64,000 bases of DNA from a bacterium ADurb.Bin236 (lineage in GTDB: Bacteria; UBP15; UBA6099). The stretch lies in assembly GCA_002069885.1 (NCBI GenBank), contig MWCD01000003.1, forward strand, positions 89,920 to 153,919, in the 5' to 3' direction. Numbering within the stretch: the stretch's first letter is position 1; every line of letters starts with the position of its first letter. The notes under the pieces are model-generated. The model searched no databases and had not been told where the DNA came from. It saw nothing but the letters and a program-made list of their open reading frames with translations. This document shows positions 26,445 through 34,767 of the stretch, piece after piece. The translations under genes and the position numbers were made by a program.

Positions 26445-27467
26445 ATGAGCGACACCATGAAAGCCGCCATTTTTGAAGGCGAAGGAAAGATTGTCCTGAA
26501 ACAAGTTCCCGTCCCGAAAATCAAAGACGATTTCGACGTGCTGTTGAAAGTGGAGGCGGCAAGCATCTGCGGCACAGACTGCCAGATACTTAAGACGCCT
26601 CCCGGCCACCCGGCCACTCCCGGCGCCATTCTCGGCCACGAATACGTCGGCCAAGTGCTCGAAACCGGCAAAGCCGTCTCCCACCTGAAACCCGGAGACC
26701 GCGTCGCGGTCGACCCCAACCTGACCTGCGGCCTGTGTCCCTATTGCAGGATGGCCATGCCCAACATGTGCGAGAACATGACCACTCTGGGCATCTACAT
26801 CGACGGCGGCTTCGCCGAGTACAACTTGGCCCCGGCCAAGGCCCTTCACAAAATCCCCGAAGACCTCTCCACGGATCTGGCCATCTTCGCCGAACCGTTG
26901 TCCTGCGTCGTGAACGGCGCGACGAAAGCGAAGTTGATGGCTGGCGAGTCGGTAGTCGTCCTCGGAGCCGGGCCGATCGGCCTGTACTACACCGCACTCA
27001 TGAAAGCCGGCGGCGCGGGCAAAGTCATCGTCTCCGAAGTCAACGCCCAGCGCGCGGATATGGCCCGCAAGATGGGCGCGGACATCATCGTCAACACCGA
27101 CAAGGACAGCTTGAAGGACGTCGTCATGGCCGAAACCGGCATCGGGGCCGACCTCGTCATCGACGCCGTCGGATGTCTCATGACGGAGGCGACCTCCATC
27201 TGCCGCCGCGGCGCCCGCGTGTTGCTGTTCGGCATGAACAGCTCCGCCTGCTGCGAGTGCGTCCAGTACGAGATAACCCGCTACGAGCTTTCCATCATCG
27301 GCACTTTCATCTCCAACCATTCCTTCCCGGCGGTCATCAGGCTGCTCAAGGGCGGGAAGCTGCCGCTTGAAAAACTCATCACCCACCGCTTGAAACTCGA
27401 CGACATCCTTGACGGCATCGAGATTATGAAACGCGGCGAAGGCATCGAGATAATCGTCGCGCCGTGA
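26445..27467 (+). CDS. Zinc-dependent medium-chain alcohol dehydrogenase
   Basis: 340 residues. Catalytic zinc ligands in SICGTDC and GHEYVG with a downstream Glu; structural zinc lobe CGLCPYCRMAMPNMC; Rossmann motif VVVLGAGPIGLYY. It is closest in pattern to the threonine/sorbitol/galactitol dehydrogenase group. It oxidises a secondary alcohol or sugar alcohol using NAD(P). GGAGAGG is 9 nt before the ATG. A creatininase-family gene follows after 58 bp and may be co-transcribed. Confidence 0.88.
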   Translation: MSDTMKAAIFEGEGKIVLKQVPVPKIKDDFDVLLKVEAASICGTDCQILKTPPGHPATPGAILGHEYVGQVLETGKAVSHLKPGDRVAVDPNLTCGLCPYCRMAMPNMCENMTTLGIYIDGGFAEYNLAPAKALHKIPEDLSTDLAIFAEPLSCVVNGATKAKLMAGESVVVLGAGPIGLYYTALMKAGGAGKVIVSEVNAQRADMARKMGADIIVNTDKDSLKDVVMAETGIGADLVIDAVGCLMTEATSICRRGARVLLFGMNSSACCECVQYEITRYELSIIGTFISNHSFPAVIRLLKGGKLPLEKLITHRLKLDDILDGIEIMKRGEGIEIIVAP

Positions 27468-27525
27468 CTGGCGGGACTCTGAATGCGAACAAATCAAATT
27501 TAACCTCGCGGGAGGGGTAAACGAA

Positions 27526-28557
27526 ATGGCAAAAGCAAAAGCGAAAACAGCAAAGAAGAGCGCCGGAAAACCGTCGCGCGGCGTTCCGAAGAAACACAAA
27601 TGGCAACTGCCGGCGGACGGCAAGATGGAAAGCCCGGACGAAATCTATTTCCAGAACATGCCGTGGGCGAAAATTGAAAAACGCCTGAAGAAAAACGACA
27701 TAATAATCCTGCCGATAGGCAGCACCGAAGCGCACGGCCCCCACGCCTGCCCCGGAGAGGACACATTCCTCGTCACCCGCATGGCCGAACAGGTCGCCGC
27801 CGTCACCGGCTGCACCGTCGCCCAGCCCCTGTGGTACGGCTCCCACCCCTATCACCACATGGGCATGCCCGGAACCGTCCTAGTGCCCGAAGAATACTTC
27901 ATCGGGATGCTCAAAGCTATGATGGCCGGGTTCTGGAACGCCGGATTCCGCAAAATGATTTTGCTGAACGGCCACGGCCAAGAATACGTCATCCCCACAG
28001 CCATCCACCAGTTCGCAAAACACTTTCAGGTCCCCGGCGTCTTCATCAACCTCAACTGGTATCACGCCGTGCGCGACTACTTCAAACTGAAATCCGAAGG
28101 AGGGATGTACGACACCAACTTTATCCACGCGGACGAAGTCGAGACATCGTGGTCGCTGGCCCTGTTCCCCGAATTCTTCGACATGAAGCAAGCGTGCGAC
28201 ACCGTGCCGCGCGGATACATGAAGGACGGGCATATCGACAAAGCCGGCAACCTGCTCAACAGGCCAATCGCGTGGTACGGACAGGTCGGCTGCGGGCCTA
28301 TCGAGATCTCCGCTTACCCCGAAGGCTGCGTCGGCAAATCCACACTCGCCGACCCGGAAAAAGCAAAACCCGGCATCAGCGCCCTGCTCGACTACATGGT
28401 GCAGCTCATTGAAGACATCGGAGAAGCCTTCCCTCCGGGAAAACTTCCCCCCGGCAACGAAATCTGCGAGCGCTCCAAGGAAGAGCTTGACGCCCTCACC
28501 AAGAAGCCGCTCTCAAAAGGCTGGAAGTCCCTGTACTCCCTCGGCTATCCGTTCTGA
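27526..28557 (+). CDS. Creatininase family amidohydrolase
   Basis: 343 residues. A Lys/Ala-rich N-terminal tail of about 25 residues precedes the core. Metal-binding signatures: LPIGSTEAHGPHACPGEDT, HPYHHMGMPGT and LLNGHGQE. The fold cleaves cyclic or linear amides or forms part of cofactor pathways; the true substrate cannot be inferred from sequence. Strong ribosome site GGGAGGGG. The unusual basic tail may be an extension, since a later start is not obvious. Confidence 0.83.
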   Translation: MAKAKAKTAKKSAGKPSRGVPKKHKWQLPADGKMESPDEIYFQNMPWAKIEKRLKKNDIIILPIGSTEAHGPHACPGEDTFLVTRMAEQVAAVTGCTVAQPLWYGSHPYHHMGMPGTVLVPEEYFIGMLKAMMAGFWNAGFRKMILLNGHGQEYVIPTAIHQFAKHFQVPGVFINLNWYHAVRDYFKLKSEGGMYDTNFIHADEVETSWSLALFPEFFDMKQACDTVPRGYMKDGHIDKAGNLLNRPIAWYGQVGCGPIEISAYPEGCVGKSTLADPEKAKPGISALLDYMVQLIEDIGEAFPPGKLPPGNEICERSKEELDALTKKPLSKGWKSLYSLGYPF

Positions 28558-28608
28558 CAGCAAAAGCGGGCTAGTCCGCATCCGAGGCCATATCAGATTG
28601 CACGCTCC

Positions 28609-28648
28609 GCGCCGCCTCCGGGACATTCCCGGGGCGGCGCTCGCGTTT
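28609..28648 (+). terminator. Terminator after the creatininase gene
   Basis: GCGCCGCC pairs with GGCGGCGC with an inner CCGGGA/TCCCGG stem, followed by TTTT after five bases. It separates the metabolic genes from the AT-rich modification island. Confidence 0.65.
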
Positions 28649-28718
28649 TCCCCCTCCCGCCTAGCCCTGTCTGGACATCTCTCATCGGGACAACGACAAC
28701 TGTTATTCACGTCTTCGA

Positions 28719-28748
28719 TTGATTGAGCATTGTTCAATATGATAAAAT
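28719..28748 (+). promoter_or_regulatory. Promoter of the modification island
   Basis: TTGATT (28719-28724), 18-bp spacer, TAAAAT (28743-28748). Confidence 0.45.
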
Positions 28749-28775
28749 GTGGTTACTAACGATAGAGAGAAGACA

Positions 28776-30212
28776 ATGAGCGGTTCTGTTGCTGATAAAA
28801 AACGATTATTGAAGATAACGGCTGGAAATATTAGACAGAGCCACATATATATTAATGGACACCTTGATTTTTTCCCTGAAGAATGCGTCTATTCAAAGAT
28901 TTCGGCAGATAAATGCGAGCAGAATAAAATTGAAATATTCCTTGTCGGACTTAATAGAACGATTTTCACGAACATTGCCGTCGACGATGAAACGGGGAAA
29001 CCCGGTCGAATATTTCGAGAAAGAGCATGGATAAAAAGGTTTTTTAAACATCATTCGATTCAAGTCGGAGATATTTTAGCTATAGAAAGAATGGATTCAT
29101 TTAGATACAGACTCTATCCTTTTGAATCGAAATCGAAGCGTGAATTTGTATGGCAAAGTTTTATTGAAGAGCGACCACGCGGGAAGGGACCTACTGTTAT
29201 CGAACTTTTCGCGGGATGTGGCGGAATGTTGCTTGGTTTTAAAAACACCGGATACAAAACAGTTCTCGCAAACGAGTGGGATTCCGCCGCTTGCGACACG
29301 ATAAGAATGAACCTCACGGATCGAGTCGCGCAGTGCGCCGTTCAGGAGATAGAAAGGTTTCCTAAGGCGGATATAGTCATTGGCGGTCCGCCGTGCCAAG
29401 GTTTCAGCAATCTAGGCGAAAAAGTTCCCAACGATCCGAGAAGACAACTTTGGCGTCAATTTATGAGAGCAGTCTCCGACGCAGACCCTTACGTGTTTAT
29501 TATCGAAAACGTTCCCCCTATTCTTTCATCGCAAGAGTTCATCGAAATAAACCGCATCGCCGCCAGTTTGGGATATTCAGTTATGGGACAAGTCATGAAC
29601 ACCGCAGATTACGGAGTCCCACAAACAAGAAAAAGAGCGATAATTATCGGTTGCAAAGGATGCGCCCCTTCCTTCCCGGAGCCGACACATTTCAACCCAG
29701 ATAAAATTGACCTGTTGAATTTTAAACTGAAACCGTGGCTTACTGTAAAAGACGCTATAGGCGATTTGCCGTTGCAACCCGACGGCAACAATTGGCATAT
29801 CGGGAGGAATCCCACGGAAAAATCCATAAGAAGGTATTCACACATACCAGCGGGCGGCAATAGATGGGATCTTCCTGATGATTTGATGCCGGATTGCTGG
29901 AAACGAAAAACAAAAGGTGGCACTGATTTATTTGGTCGCTTGTGGTGGAATAGGCCGTCCGTAACGATAAGAACGGAGTTTTACAAACCCGAAAAAGGAA
30001 GATATCTTCATCCACAAGAAAATAGACCCATCACACATAGAGAAGCAGCCAGATTACAAGGGTTTCCCGACGACTTCTTCTTTGTTGGAACAAAGACTCA
30101 AGTAGGAATTCAGATTGGAAATGCAGTTCCTCCCCCTTTTGCCGAAGCGTTAGCAAAACATGCGTCGCTTTTAATATCAAAATCCAAAAAAAGCGACAAG
30201 AAAGCAAGCTGA
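28776..30212 (+). CDS. DNA cytosine-5 methyltransferase with an N-terminal extra domain
   Basis: 478 residues. Methyltransferase motifs: I ELFAGCGGMLLGF (about 139), IV GGPPCQGFSN with the catalytic Cys, VI IIENVPP, VIII QTRKRAIIIG, IX REAARLQGFPDDF and X QIGNAVPPPFAEAL. The first 135 residues are a separate domain containing FFKHHSIQVGDILAIERM; the F..H.l.vGD pattern recalls B3-like DNA-binding barrels of EcoRII/BfiI type (inference). ATG 28776 follows AGAGAGAAG; a GTG-initiated extension to 28749 lies in the promoter. It is AT-rich like the next two genes and likely forms a type II system with them. Confidence 0.92.
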   Translation: MSGSVADKKRLLKITAGNIRQSHIYINGHLDFFPEECVYSKISADKCEQNKIEIFLVGLNRTIFTNIAVDDETGKPGRIFRERAWIKRFFKHHSIQVGDILAIERMDSFRYRLYPFESKSKREFVWQSFIEERPRGKGPTVIELFAGCGGMLLGFKNTGYKTVLANEWDSAACDTIRMNLTDRVAQCAVQEIERFPKADIVIGGPPCQGFSNLGEKVPNDPRRQLWRQFMRAVSDADPYVFIIENVPPILSSQEFIEINRIAASLGYSVMGQVMNTADYGVPQTRKRAIIIGCKGCAPSFPEPTHFNPDKIDLLNFKLKPWLTVKDAIGDLPLQPDGNNWHIGRNPTEKSIRRYSHIPAGGNRWDLPDDLMPDCWKRKTKGGTDLFGRLWWNRPSVTIRTEFYKPEKGRYLHPQENRPITHREAARLQGFPDDFFFVGTKTQVGIQIGNAVPPPFAEALAKHASLLISKSKKSDKKAS

Positions 30213-30215
30213 TTG

Positions 30216-31163
30216 ATGGCGAAGAGAAGACAGCATGAATCGGTCGAAGATTTGATTGGTTTAATTGACCGTAAGCTAGCCTTTTTCGGCAACAACCGCT
30301 CTCAATTCAGTCTTCGGGACAAAGTTTTATGTTTGGCTGATATATTTGAAAAGGTTAAAGATTTAGGCGTTAGTGCCATAGCGGAAAGCGGAATCAATTC
30401 AAAAGCGGCTAGAGAACGCATACGACTATATTTATTAGAATACCCCGATACCGTCATTGATGGGATTGAGTTAGCGGTCGTTTCCGGCATAGCTGATTAT
30501 CCGAGAAGAATTCGAGAGTTAAGAGTCGAACACGGTTATCAAATAGCGACCGGAGCCTCTCAAGATCCCGAGTTCGGAGTGGATTTGTCGCCGGATCAGT
30601 ATTTTCTTGTTTCCGTTGAGCCTGACTTAGACGCAGCCAGACGATGGCATATAGTAAACAGAATAAGAAAAAGCGCAGATGGAAGCAGGCAGAAAATACT
30701 CGCGTTTCTGCTGGAAAACGTAGGGAAAGTTGTTACGACTGAAGAACTGTATTATGTTTCGAACGAGGCTAAAGAATTCGGAAGGCGAACTCGCGAACTT
30801 AGAACAGAAAACGGGTATATGATTGCGACAAGATTCACTGGTCGGCCTGATTTGAAATCAGGACAGTATATTCTTCAATCCGACCAGCGCATAGCCGAGC
30901 CGCATGACAGGCAGATTCCTGATTCAGTGCAAAAAGAAGTTTATAGCAGAGATAGCAATAAATGCAGATTGTGTGGATGGAGCATTAAGCGATGGTCAAA
31001 CAATGATCCGAGAATCTTAGAGCTACATCATATTGAGCATCATAAGCAAGGCGGGCCGAACACTGCTAACAACTTAATTGTGTTATGCAGCAAATGTCAC
31101 GACGAAGTTCATTCCGGAAAACATAAGGCGATTCTTGATAGAATCGTGAAACAGAATGACTGA
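30216..31163 (+). CDS. HNH endonuclease, probable restriction partner
   Basis: 315 residues. The C-terminal HNH domain (from about 240) has a CRLCG...CSKCH zinc knuckle and LELHHIEHHKQGGPNTANNLIVLC, the catalytic His/Asn set. The N-terminal part has two copies of a short unit: DYPRRIRELRVEHGYQIATG (about 93) and EFGRRTRELRTENGYMIATR (about 188), probably winged-helix DNA-recognition modules. Start ATG 30216; the preceding methyltransferase ends 3 bp earlier. It overlaps vsr by 8 bp. It most likely cuts unmethylated sites protected by the neighbouring 5mC methyltransferase. Confidence 0.87.
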   Translation: MAKRRQHESVEDLIGLIDRKLAFFGNNRSQFSLRDKVLCLADIFEKVKDLGVSAIAESGINSKAARERIRLYLLEYPDTVIDGIELAVVSGIADYPRRIRELRVEHGYQIATGASQDPEFGVDLSPDQYFLVSVEPDLDAARRWHIVNRIRKSADGSRQKILAFLLENVGKVVTTEELYYVSNEAKEFGRRTRELRTENGYMIATRFTGRPDLKSGQYILQSDQRIAEPHDRQIPDSVQKEVYSRDSNKCRLCGWSIKRWSNNDPRILELHHIEHHKQGGPNTANNLIVLCSKCHDEVHSGKHKAILDRIVKQND

Positions 31164-31572
31164 CATCTTTTCACCTGACAAACGTCGTGCAATAATGAGT
31201 GCTGTTCACAGCAAAAATACCCACCCTGAGATGATCGTAAGAAAAATGTTGTTCTCTTCCGGATACAGATACCGCTTGCATGACGGAAAACTCCCGGGGA
31301 ATCCCGATTTGGTTTTTGCCAGCAGAAAAAAGGCTATATTTGTAAACGGTTGCTATTGGCATAGACACAATTGCTCAAAGGGCAGGTCTACACCTAAAAC
31401 CAGAGAGGATTTCTGGAAAGATAAATTTGAGGCCAATATTCAGAGAGATGCTAGGAATAAAAAATATTTGAAAAAAATGGGATGGGACGTGCTGGTTGTT
31501 TGGGAATGCCAAATAAAGCGTTCAAAAGAGGATTTTCTACTTGTGAAACTTATAGGTTTTTTAGAACACTGA
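31156..31572 (+). CDS. vsr: Vsr very-short-patch repair endonuclease
   Basis: 138 residues. Motifs NTHPEMIVRKMLFSSGYRYRLH, LPGNPDLVF (catalytic Asp), VNGCYWHRH and MGWDVLVVWECQIK match Vsr. It nicks beside T:G mismatches left by 5-methylcytosine deamination, which matches the upstream cytosine methyltransferase. The start overlaps the HNH gene stop, indicating one operon: methyltransferase, HNH, vsr. Confidence 0.94.
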   Translation: MTDIFSPDKRRAIMSAVHSKNTHPEMIVRKMLFSSGYRYRLHDGKLPGNPDLVFASRKKAIFVNGCYWHRHNCSKGRSTPKTREDFWKDKFEANIQRDARNKKYLKKMGWDVLVVWECQIKRSKEDFLLVKLIGFLEH

Positions 31573-31601
31573 CAAATAGAATATCTTGAAGAGAGCATAG
31601 C

Positions 31602-32930
31602 ATGGACAATATGACAAAGATAAAAGCGGTTGACACTAGGGCGCGCGGCATGGACGCCGCAGTGGCGGAGATGTTCGCGGATTTCGGCGGGGCGGGCGCG
31701 TTGCTGAAAAGCTCTCGCGACGTCTTCATCAAAGTGAACGCGATAGATTTCAAACCGAACGTGTTCACCGACCCGGAGCTGGTCGGCGCGGTTGTTCGCC
31801 TGTTCAAGGCGGACGGCGCTCGCGCGGTTTACGTCATCGAAAACTGCACTCAGGGAAACTTCACCCGGCTGGTGTTCGAGGCGACGGGGATGACCAAGAT
31901 GTGCGCGCGCGAAGGGGCCGTCCCGGTGTTCCTAGACGAGACCGCGGCCGCGCCCGTCAACCTGCCCAACTTCGACTACACAATTGACCTCTCCGAACTT
32001 GTCGTCGAAAAGTTCATCCGGCGGCGCGACGAAAATCTGTACATTAACATCCCGATGCTGAAAACGCACTCCATGAGCCAAGTCACTCTGGGGGTGAAAA
32101 ACCAGTTCGGCCTCGTGCATCAAAGCTCCCGCATCCGCGATCACAACTGGCTGCTTCACAGGAAACTTGCCGACATCTACCTGACGGTCAAGCCGGACTT
32201 CACCCTCATCGACGGACGCGTGGCGGTGAACCGTGGACACTACACCGCAGAGCGCTTCGCCTCCGAGTGCATAGTTCCCGTCGGACTTCTCATCGGCGGA
32301 ACGGACACTCTGGCGGTGGACGTCGTGGGCGCGCGGCTCATGGGGTACGAGGCGGACGACGTCGAACATCTCAGGTTGCTGAAAGAAGACGGCGCGGGAT
32401 GCTGGAACATCGCGGAGATGGACATCGAGGGAGCCGAACTGCTAGAACGCCGCCGCATGTCTCTATCCCATCAGCTTCTGGACAGGTTCCCGCCCGGAGT
32501 GAATATAATCCGAGGCGCGGAACGATGCTGCGAGGAAGGCTGCCGCAGAAACCCCGAAACAGCCCTCGAAGTGTTCGCTAACGACATCGGATGCTTCCAC
32601 GACTTCGCGATAGTGATGGGAAAAGGGACGGACGCGGGAGAAGTGTCGCGAATTGACACCCCGGTTCTGGTTGTCGGCGACTGCGCGATAGAAGAGCGGG
32701 CCGGAGAGCTTCGCGCGAGGCTGGGCCGTGGAAAAGTTTTCACCTCGCCCGGCTGCAACAATCTGGCGGCCACTTGCTCGGCTCTTATGGGGCTGATGGG
32801 GATAAACGCGATGATGGTGACCCGCAAAGGCGCCGGGCCTGTGAAATCCCTCGCCCTTCTTGCCGAGAGCAAGCTGCGCGGCTCCAAAGCGCGCGTCACC
32901 CGCATCGTCCCCCCTCGCGTAAAACGTTAA
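31602..32930 (+). CDS. DUF362 domain protein
   Basis: 442 residues. DUF362 signatures: VFIKVNAIDFKPN, LYINIPMLKTHSMSQVTLGVKN and DFTLIDGRVAVNRGH. A Cys-rich C-terminal half (ERCCEEGCR, GDCAIEE, SPGCNNLAATC) could hold an iron-sulfur cluster; relatives often carry [4Fe-4S] motifs. The function of the family is not established. GC-rich codon use returns here, marking the end of the AT-rich island 29 bp upstream. Alternative starts are a few codons in. Confidence 0.85.
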   Translation: MDNMTKIKAVDTRARGMDAAVAEMFADFGGAGALLKSSRDVFIKVNAIDFKPNVFTDPELVGAVVRLFKADGARAVYVIENCTQGNFTRLVFEATGMTKMCAREGAVPVFLDETAAAPVNLPNFDYTIDLSELVVEKFIRRRDENLYINIPMLKTHSMSQVTLGVKNQFGLVHQSSRIRDHNWLLHRKLADIYLTVKPDFTLIDGRVAVNRGHYTAERFASECIVPVGLLIGGTDTLAVDVVGARLMGYEADDVEHLRLLKEDGAGCWNIAEMDIEGAELLERRRMSLSHQLLDRFPPGVNIIRGAERCCEEGCRRNPETALEVFANDIGCFHDFAIVMGKGTDAGEVSRIDTPVLVVGDCAIEERAGELRARLGRGKVFTSPGCNNLAATCSALMGLMGINAMMVTRKGAGPVKSLALLAESKLRGSKARVTRIVPPRVKR

Positions 32931-33127
32931 TTTCGCAAATTCTTTTTTATGAAAAAGATTTTCTATGATTTTGCGAGGAAACCATTTTTTGCAAAAATAG
33001 GTTTATTCGCGTCCCTTCCAAAAAAACTCTCAATGCGCCGGTCTTGTTAAACTTCGTTCAATTCAAAACCGGCTCTTTCCAGTTCCAGAAAATGCCTTCA
33101 ATGTGGCGAATCGCGATTAAGCTTTGC

Positions 33128-33133
33128 TATAAT
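33128..33133 (+). promoter_or_regulatory. -10 element upstream of pgi
   Basis: TATAAT in CTATAATTG; the matching -35 region is weak (TGGCGA about 18 bp upstream). The 280-bp spacer 32931-33210 otherwise holds only AT-rich sequence with an imperfect TCGCAAA...TTTGCGA hairpin just after the DUF362 stop. Confidence 0.4.
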
Positions 33134-33210
33134 TGTTCTCGGTGTAAATATGAGTCCATCCAAGATTATTAATATCGCAAAATGGTTTAACCACAAAACA
33201 GGAGGCTGAC

Positions 33211-34632
33211 ATGGCGGCGAAGAAGAATGTTGTCGGCGGAATTAAGCTTGATTACACAAACATGATGTCGGACGCGGTCGGGGCGAAGGACGGCCTGACG
33301 GCTAATCAGTTGAAGAGCGGGGAGAAGCTCGCGGCGGGGGCGTTCGCGGCTGTTTCCACGCAACGCAAAGCTGGGAAGCTTCCGTTCATGGACCTTCCAT
33401 ACACGATGGATGCCGCCGCTATTGAAAAATACGCCTCCGGGGCACGCCGCAAGTTCGAGAACCTCGTCGTTCTCGGCATAGGCGGTTCGGCTCTGGGAAT
33501 GACGGCTCTTCAAACTGCGCTGAATCCGGCGCACTACAATCTGTTCGACGCCTCAAAGCGCCGCGCGCCCCGGCTGTTCGTCGAGGACAACGTGGACCCG
33601 GAGCGCATTGCCGCTATGCTCGACCTGCTCGACCCCAAAAAGACTCTTTTCAACGTGATAACGAAATCCGGCGGAACAGCCGAAACGATGTCCGCCCTTA
33701 TGATAGCCCGCGACATGATTGTGAAAAAACTGGGCAAGAGCGCGCTCAAGGAGCATCTGGTCGCCACGACGGACATCAAGCAGGGAAACCTGCGCGCCAT
33801 AGTCGACCGGGAGGGGCTGAGCAGCTTTATCGTGCCGGACGGTGTCGGCGGAAGGTTCTCGGTTTTGACCGCAGTCGGGCTGTTGCCCGCCGCGATAGTC
33901 GGCATAGACATTCGCGGACTGCTGTCCGGGGCCGCCGCGATGGACAAGCGTTGCGCTTCCGGCTCTATAGCCTCAAATCCCGCGCTGGCGGGAGCCGCCC
34001 TGCACTTCCTTATGGACACCGCGAAGGGGAAGAATATTCAGGTGATGATGCCCTACGCGAACGCGCTGGGAGGCGTGGCGGACTGGTTCGCGCAGTTGTG
34101 GGCGGAAAGCCTCGGCAAGAAGCTTTCGACGGACGGCCGGACGGTCTGCGCCGGGCAGACGCCGGTGAAAGCCATCGGCGCGACTGACCAGCATTCTCAG
34201 TTGCAGCTTTACATGGAAGGCCCCGCGGACAAGACGGTTACATTCATGCGAGTGGAGAAGTTCCGCCGGACGGTGAAAATCCCTAAAGTTTACGCCGACA
34301 TGCCGGGGCTGGCGTATCTGGCTGGGCGGGGGATGGACGAGTTGCTGAACGCGGAACAGAAGGCGACAGAGTTGGCGCTTGCTGCGGCGCGGCGTCCGAA
34401 CTGCTCGATAATCCTGCCGGAAATCAACGCCGGCTCCGTCGGGCAGCTTCTATACATGTTGGAGATTCAGACGGCGTACGCGGGCGCGCTATACGGAGTG
34501 AACGCGTTTGACCAGCCGGGAGTGGAGAGCGGAAAAATCTCAACCTACGCGCTTATGGGGCGGCCCGGATATGAAAAACAGCGCGCGGAAATTGAGAAGG
34601 CCGCAAAAGCGATGAAGCGCCGGGTGGTCTGA
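33211..34632 (+). CDS. pgi: Glucose-6-phosphate isomerase
   Basis: 473 residues. Interconverts glucose-6-phosphate and fructose-6-phosphate. Signatures: LGIGGSALGMTAL, ITKSGGTAETM (SIS fold phosphate binding), GVGGRFSVLTAVGLLP and ATDQHSQLQLYMEGP. The N-terminal tag MAAKKNVVGG is short. AGGAGG lies 6 nt before the ATG. Length and motifs fit the shorter bacterial Pgi type. It stands alone between a TATAAT promoter and the mre operon. Confidence 0.94.
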   Translation: MAAKKNVVGGIKLDYTNMMSDAVGAKDGLTANQLKSGEKLAAGAFAAVSTQRKAGKLPFMDLPYTMDAAAIEKYASGARRKFENLVVLGIGGSALGMTALQTALNPAHYNLFDASKRRAPRLFVEDNVDPERIAAMLDLLDPKKTLFNVITKSGGTAETMSALMIARDMIVKKLGKSALKEHLVATTDIKQGNLRAIVDREGLSSFIVPDGVGGRFSVLTAVGLLPAAIVGIDIRGLLSGAAAMDKRCASGSIASNPALAGAALHFLMDTAKGKNIQVMMPYANALGGVADWFAQLWAESLGKKLSTDGRTVCAGQTPVKAIGATDQHSQLQLYMEGPADKTVTFMRVEKFRRTVKIPKVYADMPGLAYLAGRGMDELLNAEQKATELALAAARRPNCSIILPEINAGSVGQLLYMLEIQTAYAGALYGVNAFDQPGVESGKISTYALMGRPGYEKQRAEIEKAAKAMKRRVV

Positions 34633-34755
34633 CGCGCGCGCCGTGAGCTGTGAAAAGCAGAAACACGGGGCGCGCGCGGGCTTCTTTCGGATGTTATCAA
34701 TTTTCAAGCCGGTTATTAAGATATTATAGATAGTCCGTTTATATTACATACGGGC

Positions 34756-34761
34756 TATAAG
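34756..34761 (+). promoter_or_regulatory. -10 element placed 6 nt before the mreB start
   Basis: TATAAG followed by 6 nt and the ATG at 34768; no good -35 is seen. It predicts a leaderless or very short leader. A second AT-rich candidate, TATTAT, is at 34722-34727. Confidence 0.4.
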
Positions 34762-34767
34762 CTGTTT

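Noticed and set aside
26424..27623. 399-codon open frame on the minus strand
   Set aside because: Antisense to the alcohol dehydrogenase and the start of the creatininase-family gene; composition artefact.
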